This document shows, in pieces, positions 62,036 to 64,000 of a stretch of DNA of 64,000 nucleotides. The translations under genes and the position numbers were made by a program. Under the pieces are notes generated by a model that was not told where the DNA came from, searched no databases, and saw nothing but the letters and a program-made list of their open reading frames with translations. Source of the DNA: Podospora pseudocomata (lineage: Eukaryota > Ascomycota > Sordariomycetes > Sordariales > Podosporaceae); the NCBI RefSeq assembly GCF_035222375.1, contig NW_026946362.1, forward strand, positions 21,119 to 85,118, in the 5' to 3' direction. How positions within the stretch are numbered: position 1 is the stretch's first letter; every line of letters begins with the position of its first letter.

Positions 62036-62536
62036 AAAAAAAAAATAAGTATAAGTGTACTTAGCAAACCGTGAAAGGCTATATGAAAATGATTAATTTT
62101 TAAAATATGAAAATGATAAAAAAAAATAAACGTTAATAGGTCAACTCTCAAAGGTATTGCATTTATTTAAAACTAAATAGAAAAATCAAAAAATTTTTTT
62201 TTTATTTAATCCTAAGAACATTCGCTATTAGAATATGGGAGAAGCGGAATAAGGCTTTTTTTTTAAGCTAAAACTTTAAAGCCCATTAGGAAATTTAAGG
62301 ATTATTGTTAGTTAAGAAATTGGTTAGATGTGTAGAGTTATACGTTTCATTTCATTTCATTACTAACTCTTCATTCCCCCCCTGTGCTATTTTTTTTATC
62401 CCTTATTTTTTGCCCCTATAGCTCAACGGTAGTACCTCAAAGAGGCGCAAGGTCATGCGGCTTATCTACGCTAAGTTTAACCAACCCTTTTAAAATTTGT
62501 TGGAAGTAAACTAGTCATGTAGGCCGAGGATAGAAT
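62036..62536. other. spacer after cob
   Basis: No gene is seen. A weak third relative of the dispersed intergenic block (GGAGAAGCGG, CTTTAAAGCCCAT) lies at 62240-62290, then a tRNA-Asn fragment (62416-62436) followed by a GC motif (AGAGGCGCAAGG). Confidence 0.6.
62416..62436 (+). pseudogene. tRNA-Asn 5' fragment
   Basis: CCCTATAGCTCAACGGTAG is identical to the acceptor and D arm of trnN (46393). It then diverges, with no anticodon arm. Confidence 0.8.
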
Positions 62537-63274
62537 ATGTTTTCTAGAAGAGGAAAGCCACATAGAAAATTCTCAAATAAACCTCGGGGAGTAAAAGTAA
62601 TTGATGATAAAAGAGGGTGATCCCGTAAAAACGGTAAACAACTAAAAAGCATTATAAAATTTTTAGGTCTAGAGCTAGAAATAATAAAAACCTGAGTTTA
62701 ATGAAAACTAAGATAGAGAACCCGTAAGGGAGCCTCATTAGAATACGGCGATCCTCATTCACTGCTAGTATTTCTACAAATAGAGTGGGATAAAATAAGA
62801 CGAAAAGCAGGTATACTAACACTATATGATGAACTAAAGAAAAATTATAAATATGATGTTAAAACAGAAGTAAGTCATGTTTTGGTGGTAATAAACAAGC
62901 CCAATATATAAAATATAGAAAAAGAGTTTGTAAGCATTACGATCAAAGAGTGACTTTATGCAAAAATAAGTTTACAATCGCAATATTTTGTTAACCCTAG
63001 TATAGCAAAAGCTATTAATTTTTTAAAAAGTCCCACACATGATGTAAATGTGTCATATGTTAATGCAAGGGGTTTTAATTATTACTTATTACAAGAAAGT
63101 AAGATAAGAACTCCAGAAATATTAAGCGAATTTTCTAGTGCGGAAGTCGAGGTAAAATATAGGCTATATAAGGCTAGTGATGCACAGGAAGTAAAGATGA
63201 AAATGCTTAAGAATGAAATGACTACACAGGAAGCCCGTGCAAGACTTAGGACTATTTTTGGACCATGAACATAA
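62537..63274 (+). pseudogene. decayed ORF of unknown function
   Basis: One frame reads 246 codons interrupted by three stops (TAA 62699, TAG near 62714, TAA 62909) and no frame changes. Start: MFSRRGKPHRKFSNKPRG, a basic segment. Middle: SLEYGDPHSLLVFLQIEWDK and YDELKKNYKYDVKTEVSH. End: YFVNPSIAKAINFLKSP, VSYVNARGFNYYLLQES and KMKMLKNEMTTQEARARLRT, a helical, charged tail. I do not recognise the family. The lack of frameshifts means the stops are recent. It may be a plasmid or mobile-element gene. Confidence 0.55.
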
Positions 63275-64000
63275 AATTTATTTTTGTAAATAAGTAATAA
63301 TTATTTATTTTTGTATAAGTTATATTATAACTAGTTTTTAGTCAAAATAGGTGCAAGCTCGCTAATTTATTTTATATCGATAAATTAAAGGTTTTGTCAT
63401 GTACTCTAATTTCTATAAAAATAAAACTAAATAAGTAATGGTAATATATATATATATAATTCATTATTTATTTAATCCTTTTAAATAGGTTTAATAGATA
63501 GTGGAGAAATCATTTTTTTTATACGTTTAAAAGAAAAGGGAGAAGCCTTAGTTTTGTAGCTAACTAGTTTGATTATTCTATAATAATTAAAGATTTTAAG
63601 TTAAAGCCCATCTTATATTTAATTTTTTATATTAATTATATAATAAAAACATTTAATAAAATTAATGTTTTATTCTAATTATTAAATTATATAAAATTTA
63701 AATTAAAAAAAAAAGACTTAATATTTAAAATTATAATCAATAATTATTATTTTAAATAATTAAGTATTGTATGTTTACAAGTCACATAATTAATAGAGTG
63801 TATATGGTATATATACTATAAGGGCATAAGAGGACTCACAAAATATCAAGGTATTTTTACATATTATTAAATTTTTGTGATCTAAAGAACAACAAATGCT
63901 AATTAAATATTTAATGAGAAATTAATTTATAATAAAAACAATAGATAGAGTAAACTATCTTTAAAAATTCTATGGAATAACTATAGAAAAGTGAGGCAGA
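63275..64000. other. terminal spacer
   Basis: No gene is seen in 726 bases. One GC motif (GGTGCAAGCTCGC, 63350) and copy B of the dispersed intergenic block (63475-63620) are present; the rest is very AT-rich. Confidence 0.6.
63475..63620. repeat. copy B of dispersed intergenic block
   Basis: It shares ATTTAATCCTTTTAAA, GGGAGAAGCCTTA and AGTTAAAGCCC in the same order with 17503-17610, with a longer middle. Confidence 0.65.

Overview
This window is a 64 kb piece of a large, intron-rich mitochondrial genome from a filamentous ascomycete (Pezizomycotina). The evidence is a full respiratory gene set read with TGA as Trp (a tRNA-Trp with anticodon TCA is present), nad4L/nad5 overlapping by one base, nad2/nad3 adjacent, rps3 inside a late LSU rRNA intron, and a tRNA cluster after rnl that is typical of this group. 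The species cannot be fixed from the sequence alone. All conventional genes lie on the plus strand. The only clear minus-strand gene is a decayed phage-type RNA polymerase.

Layout: cox1 terminal intron and last exon (1-1284); trnR(ACG); nad4L (1 intron) and nad5 (4 introns, one of them group II with a reverse transcriptase ORF), 2148-13768; a decayed acidic ORF (14.0-14.5 kb); cox2 (1 intron), 15127-17150; nad4, 17744-19303; a 1.2 kb non-coding segment with 35-bp direct repeats; atp8, 20577-20729; nad1 (intron 1, then a complex intron 2), 21067-26588; trnI, trnS, trnP; rnl (2 introns; rps3 in the second), about 28080-35880; trnT,E,M,M,L,A,F,L,Q,H,M; nad2-nad3, 38405-40489; trnR(TCT); rns, about 41240-43025; trnY; cox3; trnK,G,D,S,W; nad6; trnV,N; a second 5' nad6 copy fused to an unknown ORF, 46979-47869; atp6, 48655-49449; a duplicate trnM; the RNA polymerase pseudogene, 50025-52779 (minus); a duplicate trnV; cob (4 introns), 53822-62035; and a terminal region with a half tRNA-Asn and a decayed ORF. 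I found no atp9 and no trnC here.

Two kinds of mobile DNA dominate. The first is about a dozen self-splicing introns, nearly all carrying LAGLIDADG or GIY-YIG homing endonuclease genes, often fused in frame to the upstream exon. The second is a swarm of short GC-rich palindromic motifs (core GGCGCAAGCTC / GAGCTTGCGCC, often next to GCGCTATATATAGCGC). These occur between genes, in intron loops, in rnl and rns, and inside reading frames. Several intron ORFs and the polymerase remnant are broken or altered exactly at these motifs.

The most unusual items are a single ORF in cob intron 3 joining a two-motif LAGLIDADG endonuclease to a GIY-YIG endonuclease; the nad6-derived chimeric ORF; an rps3 reading frame ending inside a nonsense-mutated LAGLIDADG domain; a duplicated nad1 exon tail inside a double-ORF intron; and a group II intron RT whose YADD box reads YANV.
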